Origin: Novosphingobium flavum
GTDB lineage: Bacteria > Pseudomonadota > Alphaproteobacteria > Sphingomonadales > Sphingomonadaceae
Assembly: GCF_014230315.1 (NCBI RefSeq)
Contig: NZ_JACLAW010000006.1
Location: 124,001 to 188,000, forward strand
DNA length: 64,000 nt
Reading direction: 5' to 3'
Shown here one piece after another: positions 1 through 8,327 of the stretch. How positions within the stretch are numbered: position 1 is the first letter of the stretch; every line of letters starts with the position of its first letter. Under the pieces are notes generated by a model. The model searched no databases. It was not told the origin of the DNA and saw only the letters and a list, made by a program, of their open reading frames with translations. A program made the position numbers and the translations under genes.

Positions 1-2
1 AG

Positions 3-254
3 ATGGCTGAGATTGAGAGGAACAGGATCAGGGAGCGGTGCGATGCTGGCCGTGCGGCTGCCAGGGCGGCACTGGAGGCCACTGGACGTACCCATCGCGG
101 GAAGGTCGGCCTGGGAAGGCCGAGGGTCGCCGAGGGAGCCGAGGTGGTCTCCTGGAGGAAGGAGAACGGAGCCAGCATCAGCCAGACCGCAGCCCACTTC
201 AAGATCAGCCCCACCAGCGTCAAGCGGTACTGTGGGGAGGCCCGCGCACGGTGA
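3..254 (+). CDS. Serine recombinase (resolvase/invertase family), C-terminal part, cut by window start
   Basis: The 83 visible residues match the C-terminal end of a small serine recombinase. A basic linker (GKVGLGRPRV) leads into a helix-turn-helix with SQTAAHFKISPTSVKRYC, the part that binds the res/inversion site. The catalytic N-terminal domain with the active serine must lie upstream of base 1, so this is probably not the true start. Such enzymes accompany transposons and islands, which fits the integrase and restriction genes that follow. Family assignment rests on the HTH tail only. Confidence 0.65.
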   Translation: MAEIERNRIRERCDAGRAAARAALEATGRTHRGKVGLGRPRVAEGAEVVSWRKENGASISQTAAHFKISPTSVKRYCGEARAR

Positions 255-380
255 TGCCGCCGGAAATAATCGGGCAACATCAGCGTCGCCGAACGCAGAT
301 TTTATGCGGTCTCCAGACGTGCAGCCCGCCCCTGGGGCAGTGAAGTGGCGGGGGCCACAAACATCGACGGTTAAAGCGAA

Positions 381-406
381 AGAGGGACTGTGGCAGGTCC
401 CCCTCT
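381..406. terminator. Possible bidirectional hairpin between resolvase end and helicase-like gene end
   Basis: AGAGGGAC (381-388) pairs with GTCCCCCTCT (397-406) with two unpaired bases. The structure lies between two convergent gene ends, where a shared terminator is expected. There is no clean T-tract, so this is tentative. Confidence 0.35.
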
Positions 407-426
407 CGTCTTGCACTTAGGTCAGG

Positions 427-2238
427 CTATGCCGCGATACGGGCAACGGTGCGGCTGGTGACCCCCAGGCCCCGCTCGGCCAGCCACCGGCCAACATCAG
501 GTCGCGAGAGGACTTGAGCGAGCCCTTGGGACCGCTCGATTCCCACGGCAGCCCTGAGGTCGGCCTTGCGGATGCTGATGACCTCAGGATCAGCGAACCG
601 CCCCTCAATCACCCCCGCCACCGCTGCCGCCTGTCCTCGCAAAGGCGCCTCCAGCGGTCTCCAGTCGCCTGCCGTTGCCCCCGGGAAGGTGTCGCGCAAC
701 ACCGCCTTCGTGTCAGCCCCAGCGATCCGACCGATAACGTAGGCGGCACAGTCGCCGCAGACGCCGTCGATCGAGTTCCGGACAGAGGCCCGGCAGATCG
801 CCTGGAGCAGGTTGTGCTGGTGCTCTCCGGTGGCCATGCCCCGAATGTCGTCCTGGAGATTTGGCGACTGCTCTTCCGGGTCCATGGTTGCCAGGTGGTA
901 GGCTTGGAGGACCGTGGTCGGCAGGTGCCACAGGCCCAACACCAGGACCCGGTCGATGTCGCGGAAGTCGTTGGTTCCGTGATGATTGCCCCAGTGGACA
1001 AACTTCACCCTGCTCGCGTCCCCGTGCCCGTCGATGAGCGGCGGGAGCTGTGTGGGGGCGTCCCAGTCCCCTCGTGGTTGGTGGTGGACGACGAGCCAGC
1101 GCCGGTCTGGTTCTGCGTTGATGAGGTTGGCAGCAACTTGCAGGAGCTCGGCGCGGTCGTCGGGATTGTCGAAGGTCGAGCGACTGCACGCTCGGTCCCA
1201 GTGATGGATGGTCAGCTTGGCATAGTTGTTGGTAGCCGATGGTAGCCGAACCAACTGGCTGCCGTTGGCCTCCCAGGTCCGATAGGTGTGCCGAACGCGA
1301 CCGGAGGCATCGAGGATCACGGCAGGGGCGAAGTCGTCGGGCAGACGGTCGGTCGTACCCACCAACTCCAGACCGCGCCGGTTGCTCTTCGTGACCACGA
1401 CGTCATCACCGGCCCATGCCACCAAGGCTTCCCAACGCTCCCTGTCGCGGCCCTGCAATTTCTTTCCATGCCCCCCTTCGACGCAGAACTCGGGGTCGAT
1501 GTCGACGGTGTTGCCCGGCAGAGTGTTGGACACCTTCTCGATCAGGTCCTCCACCAGCGTGATCGCCTCGCCCAAGACAGGTCGTGCGGGCTCCAGCAGC
1601 CCCTGGATCGCGTCGAGCCGCAGGGTTGCCGGTATCGCCGGGAGCAGGCTCTCGTCCCAGATGCGGCATGAGCGGGGGCGGCTATGGAAGTGAAAGGCGC
1701 CGACCTTGCTAAAGGGTTCACCTCGGGTACGTCTACGGATCATCTCGTGGGTCGTGAAGAGCACGGGCGCGTTGGTCCTGTCCCTGCGTCCCTTTAGTCC
1801 TACGTTGGCGTCCTGGGCGACGAGGACGGCGAACTGATCGTCTGCAAGTCCCGAACGCTCGATGTAGGCATCGACCTCGTCCAGACGGGAGACTGCGACA
1901 AGGACACCACCACCGGGCTGAAAATTCAGAGAAGCCCAGGCTTTGAGGAAGGCGCAGGCGGCCTCGGTCTTTCCCTTGCCGGGGTCGAGGGACGCCAAGT
2001 AGAACTGCGGAAGGCCGGTCGGTGCCGGACCATGCAACAGGGAGGCCATGCGGCCGAACAGCGCCTGGAAGGCAGTCGTGGTGGAGGTGTCGATCGAGGA
2101 GCTCCTGGAAGTCTGCCATTCGACGAGCAGACGCAAGGCTTCCTCGGGCAGCCTTACGCTACCCGAAGGTGTTTCGGTAATCATGATGGTGATGGTGTCC
2201 TTGATAGCCACCCGTGTGGTGGCGAAGGGAAGACCCAA
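427..2238 (-). CDS. Helicase-like P-loop ATPase of unknown function
   Basis: About 603 residues. A Walker A-like motif lies near residues 85-92 (DPGKGKTEAA). An acidic WDES near residue 195 could act as motif II. HNLLQAICRASVR near residue 475 resembles superfamily 2 motif VI with its arginine finger. The spacing suggests a divergent DEAD/DEAH-type helicase or NTPase, but I do not recognise the family. The longest reading starts at TTG 2238; an ATG at 2184 is an alternative, and neither has a good ribosome binding site. It lies between a resolvase and a type I restriction locus, so an island maintenance or phage-defence role is possible but inferred. Confidence 0.55.
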   Translation of the reverse strand: MGLPFATTRVAIKDTITIMITETPSGSVRLPEEALRLLVEWQTSRSSSIDTSTTTAFQALFGRMASLLHGPAPTGLPQFYLASLDPGKGKTEAACAFLKAWASLNFQPGGGVLVAVSRLDEVDAYIERSGLADDQFAVLVAQDANVGLKGRRDRTNAPVLFTTHEMIRRRTRGEPFSKVGAFHFHSRPRSCRIWDESLLPAIPATLRLDAIQGLLEPARPVLGEAITLVEDLIEKVSNTLPGNTVDIDPEFCVEGGHGKKLQGRDRERWEALVAWAGDDVVVTKSNRRGLELVGTTDRLPDDFAPAVILDASGRVRHTYRTWEANGSQLVRLPSATNNYAKLTIHHWDRACSRSTFDNPDDRAELLQVAANLINAEPDRRWLVVHHQPRGDWDAPTQLPPLIDGHGDASRVKFVHWGNHHGTNDFRDIDRVLVLGLWHLPTTVLQAYHLATMDPEEQSPNLQDDIRGMATGEHQHNLLQAICRASVRNSIDGVCGDCAAYVIGRIAGADTKAVLRDTFPGATAGDWRPLEAPLRGQAAAVAGVIEGRFADPEVISIRKADLRAAVGIERSQGLAQVLSRPDVGRWLAERGLGVTSRTVARIAA

Positions 2239-2649
2239 AGGTAATCGGATTTCCTAAGGGTCTTTGGGAGGTCCTATGACCTTTTCCGGATGCGGCGGGT
2301 CAGCCGAAAGGCGATCGGTTCACCGCCGAGACGGAAGGGTGGCTGAGGGTAGATGGTCGAAGGTGTCCTCCTCCACTCGGCCTTGGGATATTCTATGTGT
2401 CAGCATTAATGCACGATGGTCCTCCTGGGCGGAGGTTATGCTTAGTTCGGCACAAATGCCCATGGTCCCGTCGGCCACAGGATGTGCATTATATGGCACT
2501 AATAGGAAAACCGCCCGTTTCCGATGGTTTACCCATTATTGAGCACAAATATCTCTGGACCGCCATCTAACCGCGTGGCAGCGTAGGTTCTCAACCACGG
2601 CTCCGGGTGCCCCTGTGGCATCACGCGCTCAACCAAGGAGCGCCAAGCC
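2239..2649. other. Intergenic region, no gene seen
   Basis: This 411-bp stretch separates the divergent helicase-like gene and the two-gene unit at 2650-3887, so it should hold both promoters. A short CCTCC/GGAGG inverted repeat occurs near 2422-2436. The only clear signal is AAGGAG at about 2635-2640, a good ribosome binding site for the gene at 2650. It is more AT-rich than its neighbours around 2400-2540. Confidence 0.5.
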
Positions 2650-3348
2650 ATGGCCTGCACAGCACTTCCAGCAACGAATGATCGCATCCGGCGCAATGGC
2701 GAAGATGCCGTGCTCGGAAGGACGCACTTCCGTCCGCAGACGACCCTGAGCACACTTGGTGATCGAGAAGAGTTGGAGTTGCGCTTTCGCCGTTCTCGCT
2801 GGCGGGGTGACCCTGACCACCCTGGCGTTCGCGAACGATTGCTGGAAGCGACACTTCATGTCGACGGCTGTCACGCGGGCAGCTTCAAGCTGACCGAGAT
2901 GCGCCCTGAGCCCCTCATCAGCAACCGCCAGTTCATTGACTGGGCGGACGCGCTGTCCGCTGGGCGCATTGAACTTGCCGAAGTGATTCTGGAGCATTGG
3001 GAGAACGTGTCCGATGTCTCGGATTGCGGAACCATTCTCGAACTGACCCGTGTCTGGATGTGTCCTTCGTTCTCCAACGGCAGGCGCTTCGCGCTGGCCG
3101 CCAACGCGCTCGTCGACTTGAGTACAGAGCGGAGCCTGCTGGTCCTCAAGGCGTTCCCGCTGGAGTACGAAGGCAAGGCCAGCGCTCAGTACGAGCGATC
3201 CCTTACCCGCCGTCGTGAGGCGATGATGCGACACTACCGCTCGACCCTTGGGGTCGCGCCGTTTCCAGGGCGTGATGGCGATGATGGCTGGATGTACGCG
3301 ATCCGCCCGGACCTGCGGCTATCCTCGAACACGGGGATCGGCCAATGA
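2650..3348 (+). CDS. Hypothetical protein, GNAT-acetyltransferase-like in its second half
   Basis: 232 residues from an ATG preceded by AAGGAG at nine bases. There is no signal peptide or membrane segment. Residues about 130-205 (LELTRVWM, GRRFALAANALVDL, LLVLKAFPLEYEG, MMRHYRSTLGV) have the layout of a GNAT core: central strand, CoA-loop region, helix, and a late tyrosine-containing helix. The match is weak and no acceptor substrate is implied. The stop overlaps the next start (ATGA), so the two genes are translationally coupled. Its position between a helicase-like gene and a type I restriction operon suggests island cargo. Confidence 0.55.
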   Translation: MACTALPATNDRIRRNGEDAVLGRTHFRPQTTLSTLGDREELELRFRRSRWRGDPDHPGVRERLLEATLHVDGCHAGSFKLTEMRPEPLISNRQFIDWADALSAGRIELAEVILEHWENVSDVSDCGTILELTRVWMCPSFSNGRRFALAANALVDLSTERSLLVLKAFPLEYEGKASAQYERSLTRRREAMMRHYRSTLGVAPFPGRDGDDGWMYAIRPDLRLSSNTGIGQ

Positions 3349-3887
3349 CTGATGCCCAGCCGCCACTCTACGTCAGCTTCTACTCGATCGTGGTCAAGCG
3401 CGAGGCTGTGACCCGCAGCTTCCCCGGAGGTTTGGACGAGTTCGACCGCGTCCACCAAGCCGCGAGGGCCAACGAGCACCTGTCCGTCTTGGTCCGCATG
3501 TCCATGCTGGACGTCGACCTCGTCTTCCAAAAGCTCCACGCGGCCGGTCTGATACCCGGGGAGGATTTCGGGCTCATGGAGATGCACCAGGGCGTGCTGC
3601 TGGCTTGCCGCGGCATTCGCGGCATCGGCAAGGAACGCGAAGCCTTCATCATGGAGTGGTGGGCTCAGTTTGACCCGACCTATGTCGCCCAGCCGGAAGA
3701 TGGCGTGGATCAGTGGGTCCCACCCGACGAACGAGAGCCGGACCATGACGAGGCCGTTCCTCCCGCGCCGCCAAGCGTAGCCAACGAGCCCGCCGCCAGC
3801 CCAAAGAACAAGTCAGGGCCTCGAAGGGTCGTGTTCAGGACTGGACCCGTCCATTATCTTTACGACGATGATGATGACGAAGAGTAG
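3345..3887 (+). CDS. Hypothetical protein with acidic C-terminus, coupled to the upstream gene
   Basis: 180 residues; the ATG overlaps the preceding stop by four bases. The first 110 residues look globular (YVSFYSIVVKREAVTRSF, MEMHQGVLLACRG). Residues about 125-165 are low-complexity, rich in proline, acidic and alanine residues, and the protein ends in a run of Asp/Glu. I do not recognise a family. Coupling to the GNAT-like gene implies a shared function, possibly a complex. The gene ends 24 bp before the end of the convergent hsdR. Confidence 0.55.
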   Translation: MTDAQPPLYVSFYSIVVKREAVTRSFPGGLDEFDRVHQAARANEHLSVLVRMSMLDVDLVFQKLHAAGLIPGEDFGLMEMHQGVLLACRGIRGIGKEREAFIMEWWAQFDPTYVAQPEDGVDQWVPPDEREPDHDEAVPPAPPSVANEPAASPKNKSGPRRVVFRTGPVHYLYDDDDDEE

Positions 3888-3910
3888 GCGCTGTGTGCCC
3901 ACTGGCCGGG

Positions 3911-6900
3911 TCAGCTTGGCGCCCTGGGCCCCTCACCGTACCGCCGCAGCACGAAGTCCCACACCTGGTTGACCTTCGCGTCCCACAGCTCCTGCGGGTA
4001 CGGGTCCTCCGGGAGGCTGTTGAGCTTCACCCGGATTTCTGACCACACGGCGCCTCGGGTTTCCTGGCCGCGCACCCAGTCGACCGCGTCGACCAGTTCG
4101 TGCAGCCGTTCGAGGAGCTTACGGGCGACGAGCTTGACCTCCTGCTCCTGGCTCTTGGAGAGCTTGGGATCAGGGGTGGTGAGCAAGTCGAAGATGGCCA
4201 GCTCTTCGTCAGTGAGTCCCTCGCGGGCCGCTCGCTGCTCTTCCTCGTCGAGGTCGCTGATGAAGTCCTTCAGGGCCGCGAAGAACTTCTCGGCGTCGAT
4301 AGAGCCCGCGTTGTATTCGGCCACGAGCTTCTCCAGCCGCTCGACCAGCTTGACCCTGGTGGGGTTCTTGTCGGCCATCGCGGCGACCTTGTCCTCGGCC
4401 TCGTCCTTCAGTCGCTCGGCGGTGACCTTGGGGCTGACGGCGAACAGGTCGGCGAGCTTGTCGAAGTCGATGCCCGATAGGTCCACCCGCCCTTCGGCAG
4501 CCGTGCCCTCCACGATCGGGGTCAGGATCGCCACCCCCTCGATCTTCTCGTCGAGGAGCTCGGCGATGCGGTCGGCGACGGCAGAGATGTCCACCGGACC
4601 CAGCTTGGCCCTGACGGCGTCTGCAAGGGTGTGGAAGACCGCAACCGGCCCGAGATAGGGGGCGGCCCGTTCGTCCGGTAGGATGGCCTTGTAGGCCTTG
4701 GAAACGGCTCCTGAGAGGCGCAGGAACTCCCGGCGACGATCATCGGGGGCGACCGTCGCCTCGACGGCTTGGTTGATCAGCTTGAGCCGCTCCAGGCCCT
4801 TGGCGGAGAGGATCGCCTGGGCGTCGATGCCGTGCGGTTGGACGTAGCTCCTGGCGGTCTCCAGCGCCTGCTCCAAGGCTGCCACGAGGGCGTCCTTGTT
4901 CTTGATCGGCGGGTCTCCACCTGCGCCGCCCCCGGCATAGACCGCCAGGGCCTTCTGGAGGTTGAGGAACACCCCGGCATAGTCCACGATAACGCCCGAG
5001 GTCTTCCCCTCCGCCTTGCGGTTGGCGCGGGCGATGGTCTGCATCAGGGTGTGATTGCGCATCGGCTTGTCGAGGTACACGGTGCCGATGGTGGGCACGT
5101 CGAAACCGGTGACCCACATTGCACAGACGATCACCAGGCGCAGCGGATCGTTGGCGTCCTTGAACTTGCTCTCCAAGTCCTCCTTCTGCATCCGCTCGCG
5201 GTGCGGGAGGATGTCGAGACCCTTCTTCTTGAGGTCGTCGATCTCGTTCTGTCCCTGGGACACCACGACGGCCATGTCGAGCTCGCGCAGCCACACCAGC
5301 CGTTCGGCGATGGCGGCGCCCTCTGCCTCGTGGGCGGTCTTGAGCCGCTCCTCGTCCACCTTGATCAGCTTGGCGACGGCAGCCTTGATCCGATCGTACA
5401 TGCCAACAGCGGTGGCCTTGTCGATCGCCACGAACATGGCCTTCCCGCGATAGCCGCGCATGGCGAAGTGCAGCGCCACGTCATCGGCGACCTTGTCGAG
5501 CCGGTCAGGGTTGGTGAGCAAGGTGTACTGCCGGGCGAACTCGCGGTTGAGCTTCTTCTCTTGCTCCTCGTCCAGCATGGCCTCGTCGAGCAAGGCCTCC
5601 AGCTCATCCTTGAGCTCGTCGGCGTTGAGCTGGAGCTCGGGCTTGCGGGCCTCGTAGTAGAGCGGAACCGTGGCCCCGTCCTTCACCGACTGGGCGAAGT
5701 CGTAGATCGAGATGTAGTCGCCGAAGACCTCGCGGGTCTTGCTCTCCTCGCCCTGGATCAGCGGGGTCCCGGTGAAACCGATGAAGGCCGCGTTGGGCAG
5801 GGCGGCCCTCATGTTGGCCGCGAGCTGGTCGTACTGGCTGCGGTGGGCCTCGTCGGTCACCACGATGATGTCCGAGCGATCCGAGAGCACCGGCATGGGC
5901 TCCCGGTCCTCGGTGCCGAACTTGTGGATGAGGGTGAAGACGTACCGCTCGTTGCCCGCCAGCAGCTCCCGCAGGTGCGCTCGGCTTCCCGCCTGGGCCT
6001 CGTGGATTTTCTTCGTCAGAGCCCCCGCCGAGGCGAACTGCCCCGCAATCTGGTCGTCCAGCTCGGTCCGGTCGGTAATGATCACGAAGGTGTAGTTACC
6101 CCCCAGTCGGCGCAGGACCTTCTCGCAGAACATCACCATCGAGAGGCTCTTGCCGCTGCCTTGCGTGTGCCAGAATACCCCGAGGCGGCCTTGGTTCTCC
6201 TTGACCCGCTGCACGGCCTCGATGGCGCGGTTGACGCCGAGAACCTGGTGGTACTTCCCAACCACCTTGCGCATCCCGCCACGGGCGTCGTCGAACAGCA
6301 GGAAGCTCTCGATCAGGTCCAGGAACCGCGAGGGCTCGCAGGTGGCCCTGAGGATCGTCTCCAGGCTGGGATCGTCCGGCTGGCCTTCCTCCAGCTTCTT
6401 CCAGGGCGCGAAGACGTCGAAGGGGGCGTGGCTGCCCCCCATCACCGTGTCGATCCCGTTGGAGAGGATCACGAAGCCGTTGGCGTCGAACAACTGGGGC
6501 ACCGTGTCCCGATAGTCGCGCAAGTTCTTCTCGTGCGCGTCGGCGAGGGGCTTGGTCGGGGCCTTCCATTCGGCGAACAGCAGCGGCAAGCCGTTGACGT
6601 AGCCGATGGTATCCGGACGCCGCCGATGGAGCACGCCGTCGATCCACACCTGGCTGGCCACCAGGAAGTCATTGGCGCCAACGTCCTGCCAGTCGATCGC
6701 GCGGACGAGCAGGTCCTCGAACTTCCCGTCTTCCTCGCGCCGCACCTGCACCGGCACGCCGTCGACCAGCAGCGACAGCACCTCGCGGTTGGCATGGAGC
6801 GGCAGCATGGCCGAGCGGTCCCGCGTCAGCTCGACCTCGGCGTGGCGGAGGGCGTCCAGGGGGAGCTCGGGGTTGAGTTTGGCCAGAGCGGCTCGCAGGC

Positions 6901-7072
6901 GGGCGGGCAGCCAGGCCTGGTGAAAGCTGGTCCGCCCCGTGGGGTTCGCTGGCCCTGGAACCTCGTCCATGAGGTTGATGGGCGTCCACCCGAGCTCCTG
7001 CAGCAGCTCCAGGGCGGGCTGCTCGACGATGCCGTCCTCGGAGGCGATGATGCCGGTCAGCGACGGGGCCAT
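3911..7072 (-). CDS. hsdR: Type I restriction enzyme R subunit (endonuclease/translocase)
   Basis: 1053 residues, a normal HsdR length. An N-terminal nuclease domain carries a PD-(D/E)xK-type signature (RRPDTIGYVNG then FAEWK, about residues 150-168). The superfamily 2 translocase follows: Walker A (TQGSGKS, about 305), DEAH box (VVTDEAHRSQ, about 407), motif III (GFTGTPL), and a second RecA domain ending in TLMQTIARANR. The C-terminal 300 residues are the helical part that docks on HsdM2S. The subunit cleaves DNA far from unmodified sites after ATP-driven translocation. Its ATG starts one base after the hsdS stop. All motifs look intact, so an active enzyme is expected. Confidence 0.95.
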   Translation of the reverse strand: MAPSLTGIIASEDGIVEQPALELLQELGWTPINLMDEVPGPANPTGRTSFHQAWLPARLRAALAKLNPELPLDALRHAEVELTRDRSAMLPLHANREVLSLLVDGVPVQVRREEDGKFEDLLVRAIDWQDVGANDFLVASQVWIDGVLHRRRPDTIGYVNGLPLLFAEWKAPTKPLADAHEKNLRDYRDTVPQLFDANGFVILSNGIDTVMGGSHAPFDVFAPWKKLEEGQPDDPSLETILRATCEPSRFLDLIESFLLFDDARGGMRKVVGKYHQVLGVNRAIEAVQRVKENQGRLGVFWHTQGSGKSLSMVMFCEKVLRRLGGNYTFVIITDRTELDDQIAGQFASAGALTKKIHEAQAGSRAHLRELLAGNERYVFTLIHKFGTEDREPMPVLSDRSDIIVVTDEAHRSQYDQLAANMRAALPNAAFIGFTGTPLIQGEESKTREVFGDYISIYDFAQSVKDGATVPLYYEARKPELQLNADELKDELEALLDEAMLDEEQEKKLNREFARQYTLLTNPDRLDKVADDVALHFAMRGYRGKAMFVAIDKATAVGMYDRIKAAVAKLIKVDEERLKTAHEAEGAAIAERLVWLRELDMAVVVSQGQNEIDDLKKKGLDILPHRERMQKEDLESKFKDANDPLRLVIVCAMWVTGFDVPTIGTVYLDKPMRNHTLMQTIARANRKAEGKTSGVIVDYAGVFLNLQKALAVYAGGGAGGDPPIKNKDALVAALEQALETARSYVQPHGIDAQAILSAKGLERLKLINQAVEATVAPDDRRREFLRLSGAVSKAYKAILPDERAAPYLGPVAVFHTLADAVRAKLGPVDISAVADRIAELLDEKIEGVAILTPIVEGTAAEGRVDLSGIDFDKLADLFAVSPKVTAERLKDEAEDKVAAMADKNPTRVKLVERLEKLVAEYNAGSIDAEKFFAALKDFISDLDEEEQRAAREGLTDEELAIFDLLTTPDPKLSKSQEQEVKLVARKLLERLHELVDAVDWVRGQETRGAVWSEIRVKLNSLPEDPYPQELWDAKVNQVWDFVLRRYGEGPRAPS

Positions 7073-7073
7073 G

Positions 7074-8327
7074 TCAGGCAGCTTCCTGTAGCTCGCACTC
7101 GGCGACTTCGACGGATAGCTGCCCGGAGATCAGCCGGGGGAGCAGGAGGTCACGCGAGGCGGCGAGCCGGTGGTTGCAAGCCCAGATTGCCTCCAGAAGG
7201 TCGATCATTGGCTGGACAGCAGCCTGGAATTTCTCGGCCAACCCCAGGTCAGGGACCGCGCAAGACATGCGTTCCAGCACGCCGCCCCACTGCGCGTATG
7301 GGATTGTGGACCCTTTCGAATGCGCTGCGGCATAAGCAACCGTATCATCCTGAAAGAGCTGCATCAGAGCGTACGCGGCAAATTGTGGTTCGCGGGGGCG
7401 AAGCACAAAGCAGGTGGATCGTGTCACGCCTGCGAGGGGGGCAGGAGCCACCTTGTGGAAATAGGCTCGCATCGCCCCGAAAAGTATGTCGCCCTTCTCA
7501 AAGAGCTGGAGACTGCTCTGAGCGTCTTGCCAAGGCCGCACCTCGTCGAGCACCAAAGTGCGCCGACCGATACACTCGATAGGCACATAGGCCCTGCCTT
7601 GGAGGTGTTCACCGGGCTGTGTACCGTCCCTGCGGAAGTCGACCAAGTCTCCGAGGGTGCCATTTCGCCAGCCTGCAGGAAGACTCCCGTCGGTGGTATC
7701 TACCAAAGGCGCAGTCTCGTGCCCAGGGAAGCGAAAGCGGACGAACCACTCCTCGAATAGCCCCCGCGCCATCTCCTCCAGCACCGCCACCCGCCGCCGG
7801 TTGACCTCGATCAGGTCGTCATAGGCCCCGAGGATCGACGCGATGCGCCGTTGGGTTTCGAGGGGTGGGAGCGGAACCTCCATCCTCGACAAAATACCTT
7901 GGTTCAGGTTGTTGATGCTCGTGCCGCCGCCTTGACTTGATAGATGGCGTCGCACCGTCCCGCCCCGCAAAAGGTAGGCGAAAAAACGAGGATCGGCGCG
8001 ATGATCATGAAAGCGCAGCCGGATCGTGAACCCAGAGTGCGACGTCGGCTTAGGTGGATCATGCGATACCAGGAGCGACCGACCGATCAACTCGCGATTT
8101 CCGTTCGATCGGACGAAGAGGATGTCATCGCGGCGAACGAGCGCATCCTCCGTCGCGAGAGCCGATGGGGCCAACTCATCAAGGCTGGCGAAGTCGACGA
8201 AAGAGTTATCCTTAAAGTCCGACACGCCCACAACAGCCAGACCTACTCCCGCATCAGCGGACGAGTAATTCAGGCCATTGCGGAAGACTGCCAGCCCCCC
8301 AAGTTCCACGATAGGCCAACCGCTCAT
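7074..8327 (-). CDS. hsdS: Type I restriction-modification specificity subunit S
   Basis: 417 residues from the ATG at 8327, which overlaps the hsdM stop as ATGA; the open frame continues further upstream but is only the shadow of hsdM. The architecture is two target-recognition domains separated by helical conserved regions. The central one (LPPLETQRRIASILGAYDD) and the C-terminal one (AVQPMIDLLEAIWACNHRL, then LLPRLISGQLSV) are visible. Each domain recognises one half of a split DNA target; the target cannot be predicted by eye. It directs both methylation and restriction by the HsdM/HsdR partners. Confidence 0.93.
   Translation of the reverse strand: MSGWPIVELGGLAVFRNGLNYSSADAGVGLAVVGVSDFKDNSFVDFASLDELAPSALATEDALVRRDDILFVRSNGNRELIGRSLLVSHDPPKPTSHSGFTIRLRFHDHRADPRFFAYLLRGGTVRRHLSSQGGGTSINNLNQGILSRMEVPLPPLETQRRIASILGAYDDLIEVNRRRVAVLEEMARGLFEEWFVRFRFPGHETAPLVDTTDGSLPAGWRNGTLGDLVDFRRDGTQPGEHLQGRAYVPIECIGRRTLVLDEVRPWQDAQSSLQLFEKGDILFGAMRAYFHKVAPAPLAGVTRSTCFVLRPREPQFAAYALMQLFQDDTVAYAAAHSKGSTIPYAQWGGVLERMSCAVPDLGLAEKFQAAVQPMIDLLEAIWACNHRLAASRDLLLPRLISGQLSVEVAECELQEAA

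Noticed and set aside
4769..7582. Very long open frame (937 codons) on the plus strand
   Set aside because: It is antisense to hsdR/hsdS, whose motifs are complete. Its product has the Val/Gly/Leu-rich, repetitive look of a GC-rich shadow frame and no family motif.
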